Assembly (NCBI GenBank): GCA_963693365.1
Contig: CAVNZM010000006.1
Coordinates: forward strand, 5,642,001-5,706,000
Source: Amoebidium appalachense
Lineage: Eukaryota > Ichthyosporea
Direction: 5' to 3'
DNA length: 64,000 nucleotides
The translations under genes and the position numbers were made by a program. The notes under the pieces were generated by a model. That model saw only the letters and a program-made list of their open reading frames with translations, searched no databases and had not been told where the DNA came from. Positions 30,528 through 64,000 of this stretch are shown piece by piece. The first letter of the stretch is position 1. Each line of letters starts with the position of its first letter.

Positions 30528-30931
30528 TCCGGGCTCGATTGGCCGACTGGATCAGTTATGGAATTTGGTCGATCTTGATCGGCTGCACATCCCCAACATT
30601 TATTTGAAAACCATCCCCCAAGTCTCCTTAAGTGGGGAGGGCGGAGCGCGGTTGTCGGGGTGCCGTTTGTGATGACAAAATGAGGGACCGAGCGCTGAGA
30701 TCAGCGTTGCGATGGTTCGCAGGAAATCAGCTGCACCCCCATGTTTGGTATGTGACCACTTGTGGGGTGTTTTTTCCTTCTCTTTTCGGTGTGTGTGTGT
30801 GTTTTTTTTTTTTTTTGTTTGTTTTTTTGTCCTCCTCCAACCATATCTGAGTGCACGTGTTGGGGGTACATGTCGTGGCCTAGTGGAGCAGGTTGATGAC
30901 AGGCAATAATGGCTTAGTATATGAATTCTCC

Positions 30932-30968
<37 letters not shown>

Positions 30969-31137
30969 AGTTTTTCACACCGCCGGAACTGGGACGTTTT
31001 ATGGGACGGCAGTGAGTTCGGTTTGTTGTGTGTATCTGCTGTTTGTGGCAGGTGAAGGAGGTGGCAATAAGCCAACACAAAAAAAACCTAACCCGCCTTA
31101 ACAAAATCTCTCAATGTTTGAATACTCGCTTCCCCAG
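30528..31137. other. unassigned interval with possible exons
   Basis: Composition is closer to coding than the repeat tracts, and a plus-strand frame reads LPGSIGRLDQLWNLVDLDR, but start, splice sites and family could not be fixed. A poly-T of about 33 bp lies at 30935-30967. Confidence 0.3.
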
Positions 31138-31286
31138 GCGCAGAAAAAGATGTCTACCGCAAGTGCCGCCGCATTCAACAAAAACACCGGCTGGACGGGA
31201 GTGGAGAATATGCCGGCATGCCCGAGGCACATTTGGAAGAAGACGCACAGGACCTTACTCTGGGTGGAGCAACAAAGGCAGCATAA
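31138..31286 (+). CDS. orphan terminal exon, product unknown
   Basis: After a good acceptor (CTTCCCCAG|GC) an open frame of 48 codons reads AEKDVYRKCRRIQQKHRLDG and ends EDAQDLTLGGATKAA before TAA at 31284-31286. Codon-level composition (acidic and basic residues, no low complexity) looks coding. The upstream exon was not found. It may be the tail of the arrestin-like gene cut off by the retroelement insertion, or a separate gene. Confidence 0.4.
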
Positions 31287-32252
31287 TTGCACAGGGGGGA
31301 TTAATAAGCTGTTTATTGTCGACATGCAAGATGCATGTGGGCTGTGGTAAGGTGCCAGCGCTAAGACCAACAATGCTTCCATTCATAAAGTCTAAATACA
31401 GATATGGAAGACGAAGTTACGTATACAAGTTAAACATCCTATGTGGATATATAACGTCTCCCTTTTTTCCTCTTTTTCGTTTCTTTCCCTTTTTTTTTTT
31501 GGAACAATCGCCGAGCTTAATGCATTGTTTTACCACTTTGCTTGAATCTTGATAACGGCCTATCCCCCATTGCTGCCCATTTGTTGGGTACCCGTCCATC
31601 AACCCTTTAGGCAGAGTCCATATTTCGGACCTTTTTTTTTTTTTTTTTTTTTTGGTGGGGGGGGGGGGGGGGGGGGGGGGGGGTGTTCAAAATAGCACGT
31701 TAAGTTCAAAATGGACACACATCCTCAGGAGGGCTATTCCCATGTATAAATAGGCTCAGCGTGTGATCGTTTATCGCACATCATCACCGTGTCCTTAACT
31801 GAACTGCCACATAAAATTTGTTGTCTGGGAATATTTTGGTAATTCTCTATGGTGATCATGAATTGAACTCTTTTCAGTAATTATCGCCATACAATGATTA
31901 TTTACAGTTCTTGGGTGATTTCACACCGTTGCACTAAGATTTGGTTCCTGATTTGTTTACAGGCAGCCAGGGGGGGGGGGGGGGGGGGGGATGGGGGGGA
32001 TGTTTTGGCGCGAATGTGGCCCTAGGAAGGGAATCTCATAAAACTTCGTGTTGTGTGTGTATGTGCCGAAGGGAGAGGGGTGGGAGGGTGGATGTTTGAG
32101 GCTGGGGCAGGACACAGGGAGGGAGGAGGGGGAGGTGGGATGAGGGATTTCAATGAGAGAAGGGGGGGGAAGGGGGGGGGGGGGGGGGGGGGGGGGTAAG
32201 ACATGTGGTGGAAAAAGGTTGTTATCAAAGGGTGCAATCCAACCCATATTCT

Positions 32253-32293
<41 letters not shown>

Positions 32294-32429
32294 CTAATAG
32301 CATCGTAGCACCCTAGCTAGAGTACTTTCGGTGCTGGGTGGAAGACGGTAGTTCCTCCTGAGGGCCCTTAGGGGTACCTTCGGGAACAAAACGGGATAAA
32401 ATAAAAAATGTGTGTGTGTGTTGGGGCCC

Positions 32430-32462
<33 letters not shown>

Positions 32463-32556
32463 GGGGGGGGGGGGGGGGGGGGGCTAGACATGGATGAATG
32501 TTGTTGTTGCCTGTTTTTCAACTCTTTTCTTTTTTTTTTTTTTTTTTTTTTTTTGT

Positions 32557-32588
<32 letters not shown>

Positions 32589-34067
32589 GCTCGATCGAGG
32601 TGGGGGCTTCGTAGGCCGTATGCGCTTGTATGATGAATCTAGAAGAATATATGCAAAAAAAATATGCCCGAAACCGGAAACTAACTTACTACGACAGTAG
32701 CTAGTCATTACTGAAATCCTGGATTATGCATGGGTCACTTGACTGACTTTTGAATTTCTAAAAGATGTGTGTTACAGTACACATGTAAAACAAGATTCGG
32801 AAAAGGAAAAAGGAATTCTGGCTCTAGTTTTATCTGGCCTTCGAATTCCTGTGTGAGCCTATCGATAACCACCACACCCTGGGGGGGAGATTGTGGTGAA
32901 GGTGAGCCCAGGGGGCCCATTCGTTGATCACCCTCTGAGGAAAACATGCGTGGCCAGCCTGTGTAAGAAGCAGTGCAAGAAAGATAGCCGCTTATGATGA
33001 TACATCATCGGATATCTAATTAAACTGGGGTGTTTACTACTGTTTAGCAGCTACTTCTTCCTGCCTGATTTCGTTATGAATTGTGGGTCATAACTAATGT
33101 GTTGTAACCATCTTGGCGCCTTCATTCATACATACATGTAAGGGTGTTGGTTTTTAATGTTTTTGTGACCGTTTTCGAGTAGAGGCTAGGAAAAAAACAG
33201 CCCCTCGTAACCGTTGCCCGGGGATTCCGGCGGGGAATTCTCATGATCATGCCCAAGTGGTCAATAGCCAATCAAAGCGAGTAATCTATCTATTGGCTCC
33301 CTGGAGATTTGAGCAATTTGAGCTCTGTCGCATGTGCATGACTGCTAATATGGAGCCAACACGCAGCCATTTCACTATCATCTCACGAGGTCAATCTCTA
33401 AAAAAAACACAATTGGTAATTAGTTTTCGACTAGAAGAAACGACCAATTCATCAACTTTCATGGGTTAAAAGACCGTCGCATTGGCGTGGGCGGCACGGT
33501 GGCCCGTTTTGGCTAGTAGTTTTGGCGTTTTCGTGGCTCATGCTCACATGCACACGTACGTAGGTGCACGAAGACCTGGGCCAGCCTTTGCTCATTTCCT
33601 TGGCTCCAAAATCGTGTGCAACATGATTTTCAAAATAAGTTGGCGGCTCTTTTCATCAGTTTACTAAGTCAACTTGAAAGAGAACTATTACTTCCAAACA
33701 TATAGGTTTTATATATAACACCGCCATATGGAAATGCGAAAACAGTACGGTTCAAGGGTTCCGGCAATAAACCCCTCGGCCAATAGATAGGCTTGCGATA
33801 TCTGCATATGAATGTCTTTTGACCATTCAGCGTGGAGGTTCCGTGATCATAAAAGGTAAGCACTGGTCTTTCTTGATTTGTCAAACTACATTCCATGAGC
33901 CACCGCCACCGGATATAAAAAAGCCGACCCTACCTTCACAACGACATCAGAAGTTTCTCTGGCGTGTGTCGACACAACCGATTATAGTTCACTATCGTTC
34001 TCTCTATCTCGCTACACTTTTACGTTTTTCCTCCCTTTTTTTACCTTTTCTTTTAATCTTGACTAAA
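31287..34067. other. intergenic and repeat-containing interval before the chitinase gene
   Basis: Poly-T/poly-G pairs at 31630-31683 and 32530-32587, poly-G at 31971-31990 and 32431-32483, (TG)n at 32256-32291. A minus-strand stretch at 32735-32947 (GVVVIDRLTQEFEGQIKLEP) has coding-like composition but no recognisable family or joins. 32950-33900 is unique AT-rich DNA without a supported gene. Confidence 0.4.
33914..33919 (+). promoter_or_regulatory. TATA box of the chitinase gene
   Basis: TATAAA in CCGGATATAAAAAAGC lies about 150 bp upstream of the ATG at 34068. A pyrimidine-rich stretch (TTCTCTCTATCTCGC) between them fits a start region. Confidence 0.6.
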
Positions 34068-36188
34068 ATGGCACCAAAAACGAAACTGGTCTCCACCTCT
34101 GTGGCACTTCTGTGTGCCCTCGCCGCCCAGAGCGCTCCCCTTGAGAAGAGAGACGTTGGCGTTGCTGCGACCTGCACCACCACCACGAAGCAGTGCTTGG
34201 CCGTTTCCAACGCTAACCTTAACAACTGGTGCCGTGGTTTAGAGCCTGCCCACTATGACTGTAACCCTGGTGTGGCTGGTTACTGTGCCTGGAAAACTGT
34301 GACAACGACAGTCTCATGCACAGCTGCTACTTCAACCACTACGACAGCTGCCCCTTCCACTCCGGTGAGTGCAGGGTTGCTTTTTGCAAAGAGAGTCTTG
34401 TTACGCCCAGAAACAAGTGTAAAGCAGATCAAAAGAGAAAGTTAGAGAGCTCCCTTAAATATGTGGGTTCTCGGTTCTCAGCTTCCGTTCAAGTTGCCCT
34501 TGTTGCATAGTGGTTGGCATTCATTGCATGTCTGGAATCCGGTCGCAATGCGCCTCAGTCAAAGGGATTATAATGAGTTTTCTAGAGGCTGGAGCGTACA
34601 GTTAAGGGTGAGGGCCACATTTAACCGTTAAGTTTGCATGTTTCCAGTAATGAACACTGAAGTCGCAAATTCAAATGCAAGAAAAATAGGATGGATTTCA
34701 AGCCTGGCAGATAATATATATGTATGCACCTCGCATCTGCTTGGTGGCGTGCTTTAGCTCATACCTAGTTGACATTGCTTGAGAATTACTATATAATGGC
34801 AATATAAACCTCAGTGTCTCAGAGTGTTGTCTTTGTGTTTGCAAATGTTACTGTGAAGTCTCGTTTAAGCCACATGCTGTTGACAATGTGCTGATAATAA
34901 CTGCTGGACGAGCTGGTCAGTTCGGATCCCACATCATAGTCACAGAGTAGTACTTTCTAATACTGTAACATCCGATTCCTCTACTTTACAGGCAGTTCCA
35001 ACCACTTCAGCCACTCCCGTGCCCACCACCACCACAAGTGTCCAGACCACCACCGCAGCAGCAACCACAAGCACTACTACAGCCGTCATCACCACTACCA
35101 CTGGCGTCACCACCACATCCGTTCCTCCTGCAACCACCACCACGAATGTTGTCATCCAGCCCACTTCCGTAACCAGCATTCCCCGCCGTGCTCTTATTGG
35201 TTACTGGCACAACTTTGAAAACGGTTCCGGTTACATCAAAATCAAGGACACACCACCAGCGTGGGACATTATCAACTTGTCCTTTGCCGAGAACTCACGC
35301 AGCGGTGTCCCAGGCGAGGTAGACTTTATCCTTTGCCCCAAGCTGGAGTGCGGTGCGGCAGCTGAAACCGAAGACGAATTCAAAGCCGGAATCAAGTCAC
35401 TTCAGGCTCAGGGGAAGAAGGTCATCATGTCACTGGGCGGCGCAAACGCCCACATCGCGCTCCCCGACACACAAGCGCGCGATAACTTTGTGCGAACAAT
35501 GGGTGACCTCATTGCCAAATATGGTCTTGACGGTCTGGACCTAGACCTCGAGGGTGGCTCGTTCAACCTTAACCCCGGTGACACAGACTTCACCAAGCCC
35601 ACCACCCCAGCCGTGGTCAACATGATCAGTGCTGTGAAAACACTCAAGCAACGGTTCGGCCCCAACTTCATTCTGACCATGGCGCCCGAGGTTGCCTACG
35701 TGCAGGGTGCAGCGACATATTACGGCGGAATTTGGGGCGCATATCTCCCCGTTATCCACGGGCTTCGCAACGACCTCAACATTCTTCAGGTCCAGCTTTA
35801 CAACACGGGTGGTAATGTTGGTAGCGACGGGGTCACCTACAACAGCGGCACACAGGATTTCCTCGCCGCAATGTCCGATATGATGATCACCGGCTTCCGA
35901 CTGGGTGGGGGTGCAACGGGCACAACATTCTTCCTGGGTCTTCGTGCTGACCAAGTGGCTCTTGGTTTGCCTTCCGGCGCTAAATCTGCAAGCTCGGGCT
36001 ATACCACCGTTACCAATGTTCAGAAAGCTGTGGATTGTTTGGTGAAGGGCACTAACTGTGCGGCTTACAAGCCCACGGCCAAGCACACTGAATTCCGCGG
36101 GCTCATGACGTGGTCTATTAACTGGGATAAGGCCGATGGGTTCAACTTCTCTAGGCCCCATCGCACGTACCTTAACCAACTAGCATAA
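34068..36188 (+). CDS. secreted GH18 chitinase with N-terminal cysteine module
   Basis: Two exons, 34068-34364 and 34992-36188, joined in phase 0 over a 627-bp GTGAGT..ACAG intron; 497 residues. Residues 1-22 form a signal peptide (ALLCALAAQSA) followed by a Kex2-like LEKR site. About 35-85 hold a six-cysteine module (WCRGLEPAHYDC, GVAGYC) that could bind carbohydrate but matches no module I can name. About 86-165 are a Thr-rich, probably O-glycosylated linker. From about 167 (RALIGYWHNFENGSG) to the end lies a GH18 barrel with intact DGLDLDLE (Asp279, Asp282, Asp284, acid/base Glu286). GH18 enzymes cleave beta-1,4 linkages of chitin by substrate-assisted catalysis. The domain resembles the bacterial-type GH18 subgroup, so ancient transfer is possible. 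The ATG is preceded by AAA and a TATA box. Confidence 0.9.
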
Positions 36189-59100
<22,912 letters not shown>

Positions 59101-60284
59101 GGCTTGAATTTGAGTAAACCCACCCAATCTCTTCAAATTCCCTTGTGTGCTGCCTTCACAACCCCTCGTATCACATCGAAACCTTTCACACACCGTTAAA
59201 GACCTGGTGTTGATGCAGCCAGATCAAAGCAACTAGCACCTAACACTACACTCTCATGCAGCCTTTCTCTCCACTCTCGCTCTCTCCTCTCACAGACTGA
59301 GCCTCGATTTCGCAACTCAGAAGTATAGATCATCCGGGAGCTAAAAATAGCACTATTTACCGTTTACGGCTATTTTATAAGTTATTCTATTGGTTTAAAC
59401 AGCATCAATCGCTCTGAATTTTGGTTCGCTTATCCGACACCACACGAGGCATATGATTGGTGCAACAAAATCTATTTGCCAATCATATTTCGGTTCTATG
59501 CGGCTTTCTCAGTTTTGAATTTGTTTCGTTTCTGTTTCTCTCAAGTCTCAACTCGTATCTGTGAGAGCGAGAGTGAGCATGCACATATGGGTCCGGATGA
59601 TTATATCTATTATAATACCTACAGTAACGTCTTCTTGGCTATTCCTGAGTCATGACCCCTTGTACATGTTCGAAATAGCACGTAGCCTTTCTATGACCCT
59701 GCAGACGCGCTAACCGCAGGCTTTGGTTGGATGCTTTTTCAACGGCCTGCTCACTACATGGCGGTGTACAGTATGTATCCGAGATGTGCACGCACGCCTT
59801 GCACCTGTCATGGCTTGGCCTACTAAAGTAGCATCTGCGTACGTGTACTTGTCATGCAAATTTTTCTAAAGATGTGGGCATTTCTGTTGGGCAGTTCAGC
59901 TCTGACAGCTCATGCGGCATGCGTGTGCACGTGTCGTGTCACATGCGTACGTGCACACGGGACACAGGAGCTCCATAGCGCGTGCCAGGTGATGGAATAG
60001 GCGCGTGCCTATACACGCACGGTATAAATTGAAGGCTTGAACGGCACAATGCAACGGAGCAGTTTACCGTGACGCACACAAGGCACACGCAGACTGAGGC
60101 AACTGCTTGTTCGTTTTTCGCCCTTTTTAAGGGCCACTAGCTATTAGTAGGGAGAATTTCTTTTCGTAAAGGACAAAAAAAAGGAAGAGACGTCCTAAGT
60201 CTCACACAGTTTACAAAAAGAGGTAACTCCGCTTCTCAGGTCAGGCCATTATTTTACGTATACACTTTCAAGGTCGTATTCAAA
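59101..60284. promoter_or_regulatory. divergent promoter region between VPS52 and the Gly-rich gene
   Basis: For VPS52: CCAAT boxes on the minus strand at 59389-59393 and 59456-59460, and one on the plus strand at 59479-59483, 290-380 bp upstream of its ATG, with no TATA box near. For the plus-strand gene: TATAAA at 60023-60028, about 260 bp before its ATG. The region is nearly free of microsatellites, with CGTG-rich palindromic hexamers at 59860-60020 (GCATGCGTGTGCACGTG). Confidence 0.55.
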
Positions 60285-61178
60285 ATGCATTCACTAACTT
60301 CTGTGCTCGCAGCCCTTAGGATAACCCTCAGACTCACATCTTCTCAGCTCTTCTTCCTTTTGTTTCTGTTCGTCACCTGCCTTGTCGGCGTCCATGCTGC
60401 GCCTTTCGGCTACTATGGTGGAGGAAAGGGCGGGTTTGGTGGAGGAGGTTCGGTGCTTATGCCACCACCCATCGACCCCACTGATCCAGGTGAGCTCAGT
60501 CACTCTATTTTCCCGTGCCCATGTAGTGTCAACCTTCGGGCTGTGTAATCGGCATTTTTTTGGCGTGAAATTTTTTGAGTATCTCCTTAACCCTGTCTTC
60601 CCTATACATGAATTTTTTACATGATAACCCCCCCCCCCCCCCCCCCCCCCCCCTGCCGCCCCTGTCCACCCCGCCCCCCCTCCCCCCCCCCCCCCCCCCC
60701 CCCCTCTCCCCGCCTCTCCCGCCTCTCTCACTTCCGAAGGTCCCTTCTCTCAGACTGTCCGTATCCTCGCTAATGCATGCCCTTGAAATTTCAGCTTCCT
60801 CACATCGACTACCTCCCTCCCCTGTCCCCCTTTCCCCTTAGGCTTATTCTCCTGCCTTTCATTTCCTAACCTACCGGGGGTTCCCTTTGCCACCGGCATT
60901 ATCTCGCGTCCCCTGGCCCCTTTCGCCCAAGGCCGCCCCCCTATTACCCCAAACCCTGTGCCCCCTCCCCTCTCCCCCCCTTCCCCCCCATACTCCCCCC
61001 TCCCCCCCCCTCTCCCCCCCCCCAAATTCTCTAAAGTCCTCACGAAGTCTGAAACGGGACCACTTATCCCTTGCCTATATTTTATTCCTTTCTTCCCCCC
61101 CCCCCCCCCCCCCAAAATGCGCCTTTTACACTCTGATTGCAGATGGCAAAAGAATATATATATATATATATATATTTA

Positions 61179-61209
<31 letters not shown>

Positions 61210-61881
61210 TTTTTCTCAAATTGAATGATTTGAAAGACCACGAGCACAGAAAAAGCCACTTCACCCGCAGTGACTGGCAGCAACCTCTGACTCCGCATTT
61301 ACACACGGCCGTCCCTCGCACACCACGATACATACATACAATACACAGCATTTAGCTACGTCGGCGGATTCATGGGTCCCCTGTACGGTGGCCGCGGCTA
61401 CTACTCGGGCCCAGGCCTCAACCTGGCCATGCAAGGTCTCCAAGGGTACGGGCCCGCCGTATACGGATGGGGTCCCCGCGGATATATGGGCTACGGCCCA
61501 ATGACCCCATACGACATGCAATACGGTCTGGTGAGACCCTCCGATAGGCGTGGTGTTCCATCTCTCAACACTCGCGTCACGCAGGCATTCTTTGCTCAGT
61601 TGGTGCGTGAGCAACTTCTTCTCGCTAATGCGACGCGTACGGCGGGGGGTTACGGACCTGGGTTTGGAGCCGCCGGCGTGGGAGCCGGGGGCCTCGGTTT
61701 TCCTGGGGTTGGGGCAGCCGGGGCGCGAGCTGGGGGCCTCAGTTTTTCTGGGTTGTTTGGTGGCGGGGCTGGGGGTTTGGGGGGTGCTGGTGGAGCTAGC
61801 GGTGGTGCCCGAAGTGGTGCTGCGGTTGCGGCGCCTGCGGGCGGGGCGGCTCCTGCTGCAGCAGCTGCTGGGGGTGACTGA
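60285..61881 (+). CDS. secreted Gly/Ala-rich protein, no recognised family
   Basis: Exons 60285-60489 and 61349-61881 join in phase 1 to 245 residues. Residues about 15-40 are a hydrophobic signal segment (LFFLLFLFVTCLVGVHA), then GYYGGGKGGFGGGG. The middle is Tyr/Gly/Pro-rich (GYGPAVYGWGPRGYMGYGP) with one non-repetitive part, NTRVTQAFFAQLVREQLLLA, that could form a helix. The C-terminus is (Gly/Ala)n with GAAGVGAGGLGFPGVGAAG and ends AAPAAAAAGGD. The composition suggests an extracellular matrix, cell wall or adhesive protein. The ATG starts the only frame with a signal segment and lies downstream of a TATA box. An AATAAA at 62336-62341 could end the transcript. The 859-bp intron contains C runs, (AT)n and poly-A. 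Confidence 0.75.
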
Positions 61882-63025
61882 TTGAATATTTGAAGCTGCC
61901 TTTAGTATTCAAGACGAATCTTATGTTCTAGATACTATAAGTATCATATCAGGCCGGTATTTCAAAGAAAGAAATTGATTTGTAGCCTTACTGTCTCTGT
62001 TTCCCAATAGAAAATGACTGCTGTACACTGTGTTGCCATTTCATTTCTATGTATACTATCAGAGGTTGGGGGGGGGGGGGGGGGGAGGGGGAGGGGGGTT
62101 TCATTAAGGTTTATCGAATTTATCTGTTTTCACATTAACTGTAAAGTATAAGTTTTGTGTTGCCTACAAAGTCGAATGATGAATCAAAACTTTGATAGTC
62201 GCAATTGACGATGTCATGGAGTCCTGCCAATTGAGTTATGGAAAATGGTGTTAGACTTTGAGTGCAGACTCCTACACTGCACGGTAAGCTTGAAGGTTCC
62301 TTATAACGTGGACAGCCGCGCATGAATTCAGGCAGAATAAAGCTGAGGGCATTAATTGCACATAATTCAGAAGCGGCACAACAAAACCGTCACACGGAAA
62401 CAGGCGCTGCAGGCAAGCCTTGATGATTGGGTGCCCGAGTGCACAAGGGTGTGTGTGTAAATGTGTGTGTATGTGTGTGTGTGTGTTTGTGTGTGTGCAC
62501 GTACATGTGTGTGTGCATGTGTGTTAATGCGCGCACGAAGCTTTGAGTGCGTGTGTGTGTGTGTGTGCCTGCGTGCGGGCGCGTGTGTCGTGTGTGTGCA
62601 GGTATGCGCGGGCGCCCGCGCACAGCCACACGTGCACACACGTGCCAGGCTAGCTCACGCAAGCGCTTGACCTGTGCATGTGTCGCTTCGGTCTGTGTGT
62701 TGCACATGTGTGTGGGCTTGTGCATGTGCGTGCACGTGTGTGTGCGCGTGCTTGCGCTTGTACGTGTGTATGCACACGTGTGTGTGTGTGTGAGGGCCGG
62801 GGGAAGGGGGGAAGGGGGGGGGGGGGGGGGGGGGATAAATGTGTAAGAAGGCCAGACCGCGCTTCACACAGCCGAAAAATGAAACACTTTGGTTCTTGAT
62901 GTTTTAATTTATAACCGAGGAACGCTTCTACAAGGGCATGAGATGTGGAGGTGGTGGTGGTGGTGGTGAAAGTCGAAGGTCGATGGGATGGTAAGCCTTT
63001 GTGTGGCTTTTTTTTTTTTTTTTTG

Positions 63026-63078
<53 letters not shown>

Positions 63079-63101
63079 GGTGGTGGTGTTGGTGGTGATG
63101 G

Positions 63102-63138
<37 letters not shown>

Positions 63139-63622
63139 GGCCGTCTCGAAAATTCTATTTTTATCTTTCTATTTTTAGTAACACCCTTACATTTTGGTAG
63201 GCGGCACCAATATCCCTTGCGAACAGAGGGCCATGGGGGGGGGGGGGGGGGGGGGAGGGGGGGATGGAGTACGAAGTAAATAATCATGCCGGGCACAGCT
63301 GCAGAGACACCATGACGGCATGCCTTTTTTCGAGCTCGAGAACCCCAGAAAAAGGCTGGACACCCAGAAGTCTCAGATAGATCGTTTTATTGCCTAAGGC
63401 ACGACCTATGCCACTCAAGGAGATACATGTACACCGGAATGAACAGCACTCAAAAGAACAACCCCATTATATTTATGAGACCCCGGTCCCCGGCACCTAG
63501 TTTTGCCTATTGGTGGGGTTTCCATAAGCTAATAACACATTAACACACCTATTCTAATGATAGAACATACACTTACAGAGGGACACAAACACATACATAG
63601 GATCTATGTGCACTTGAGTATT
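61882..63622. other. intergenic region at the right side
   Basis: 3' flank of the Gly-rich gene, then G runs at 62068-62098, TG-rich DNA (62450-62790), poly-G at 62818-62834 and 63104-63135, (TG)n at about 63036-63062. 63290-63560 is unique. No gene was seen. Confidence 0.5.
63386..63391 (-). terminator. polyadenylation signal for the minus-strand gene at the right edge
   Basis: TTTATT on the plus strand is AATAAA on the minus strand (GGCAATAAAACG), about 235 nt past the stop at 63623-63625. Confidence 0.5.
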
Positions 63623-63906
63623 TTACCGCAAGCCGATCTCTCGGCGAATTTGGATGTATTTCCCCTCTACTCCAAGCGTCTTCAAAATGTGTACATAAAA
63701 TCAACAGTGCTGAAACCATATTATGGATGGGTATAAGGCTGAAGGTAGATAACAGCCAAAGAACAAACTGGGGAAAACAAACAACCAAAAAAAAAAAAAA
63801 AAAAAAGTATTACAGGAGAGATAAGAACAGGTGGCAATCTATCTGCCCCATGTTCACATGCCAAAATGAAGAGAAAGGGGTCTTCATAAACTCTTCCAGT
63901 CATTGA
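63623..63906 (-). CDS. last exons of an unrecognised protein, 5' part outside the window
   Basis: Terminal exon 63623-63679 (acceptor GAAG|ACG) reads TLGVEGKYIQIRREIGLR then TAA. The preceding exon ends at 63814 with donor CCT|GTAATA and reads YEDPFLFILACEHGADRLPP and VLISP; its start is either 63906 (TTTCAG|TCA, phase 0) or a few codons later. Both exons are phase 0 at their shared junction. A further candidate exon near 63955-63998 (ELKHNTHDVIEIT, donor AC|GTAGGT) fits the second option. No family was recognised. Confidence 0.5.
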
Positions 63907-64000
63907 CTGAAATCGGTGACAGGATAACCCATCCCACGAATCGCTTCGTGTACCTACGTGATTTCGATGACATCATGTGTGTTGTGCTTCAATTCATTCC

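Noticed and set aside
30770-30850. Poly-T and TTTG repeats as a retroposon tail
   Set aside because: No element with matching ends or target-site duplication was found next to it.
32735-32947. Minus-strand ORF with GVVVIDRLTQEFEGQIKLEP
   Set aside because: Coding-like but isolated. A second frame with a better acceptor (TTTTCCTCAG) competes, and neither has recognisable partners.

Overview
This window is eukaryotic. Its genes are split into many short exons, each intron-exon match is held together by GT..AG sites and consistent phase, and one intron carries AT..AC U12-type signals. The gene set (a mitochondrial fission factor-like tail-anchored protein, a SAMHD1-like HD-domain protein, the GARP/EARP subunit VPS52, an arrestin-fold protein, a CAP-Gly coiled-coil protein and a secreted GH18 chitinase with a Kex2-like KR site) fits a unicellular relative of animals, such as an ichthyosporean-type holozoan. 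That placement is an inference. There are no bacterial operons, CRISPR arrays or rRNA genes. Introns are saturated with (CA/TG)n, (CT)n and very long poly-G/poly-C runs, so nearly all long low-complexity ORFs here (poly-Pro, poly-Gly, Cys-Val, His-Thr) are artefacts and are omitted.

Layout. 627-11277 (-): SAMHD1-like gene, 15 exons assembled (482 codons), 3' end beyond the left edge. 11278-14632: AT-rich intergenic DNA with a TATA box at 12827. 14633-17190 (+): MFF-like gene. 17191-18600: intergenic. 19321-23640 (+): CAP-Gly coiled-coil gene, 5' half uncertain. 24793-27556 (+): arrestin-like gene with a one-base frame disruption, ends unresolved. 28414-30200 (-): decayed, 5'-truncated non-LTR retrotransposon, followed by a palindromic element (30187-30527). 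31138-31286 (+): orphan terminal exon. 34068-36188 (+): secreted chitinase, two exons. 39871-59100 (-): complete VPS52 gene, 21 exons and 715 codons over 19 kb. 60285-61881 (+): secreted Gly-rich protein, head to head with VPS52. 63623-63906 (-): last exons of an unrecognised gene entering from the right.

The main novelty is in the introns. Several splice junctions are tandemly duplicated into the adjacent intron: donors, acceptors, or an acceptor plus exon start. This leaves decayed decoy splice sites in SAMHD1 intron 10, in VPS52 introns next to exons 4, 13 and 17, and in the arrestin gene. A 53-bp minisatellite multiplies a branch-point-like motif next to VPS52 exon 7. Many real junctions sit directly in (CA)nCAG or (GT)n arrays. 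Three dispersed short repeat families, mostly preceded by a poly-G run, lie antisense to their host genes. One VPS52 intron (50321-50896) shows all three hallmarks of a U12-type AT-AC intron.
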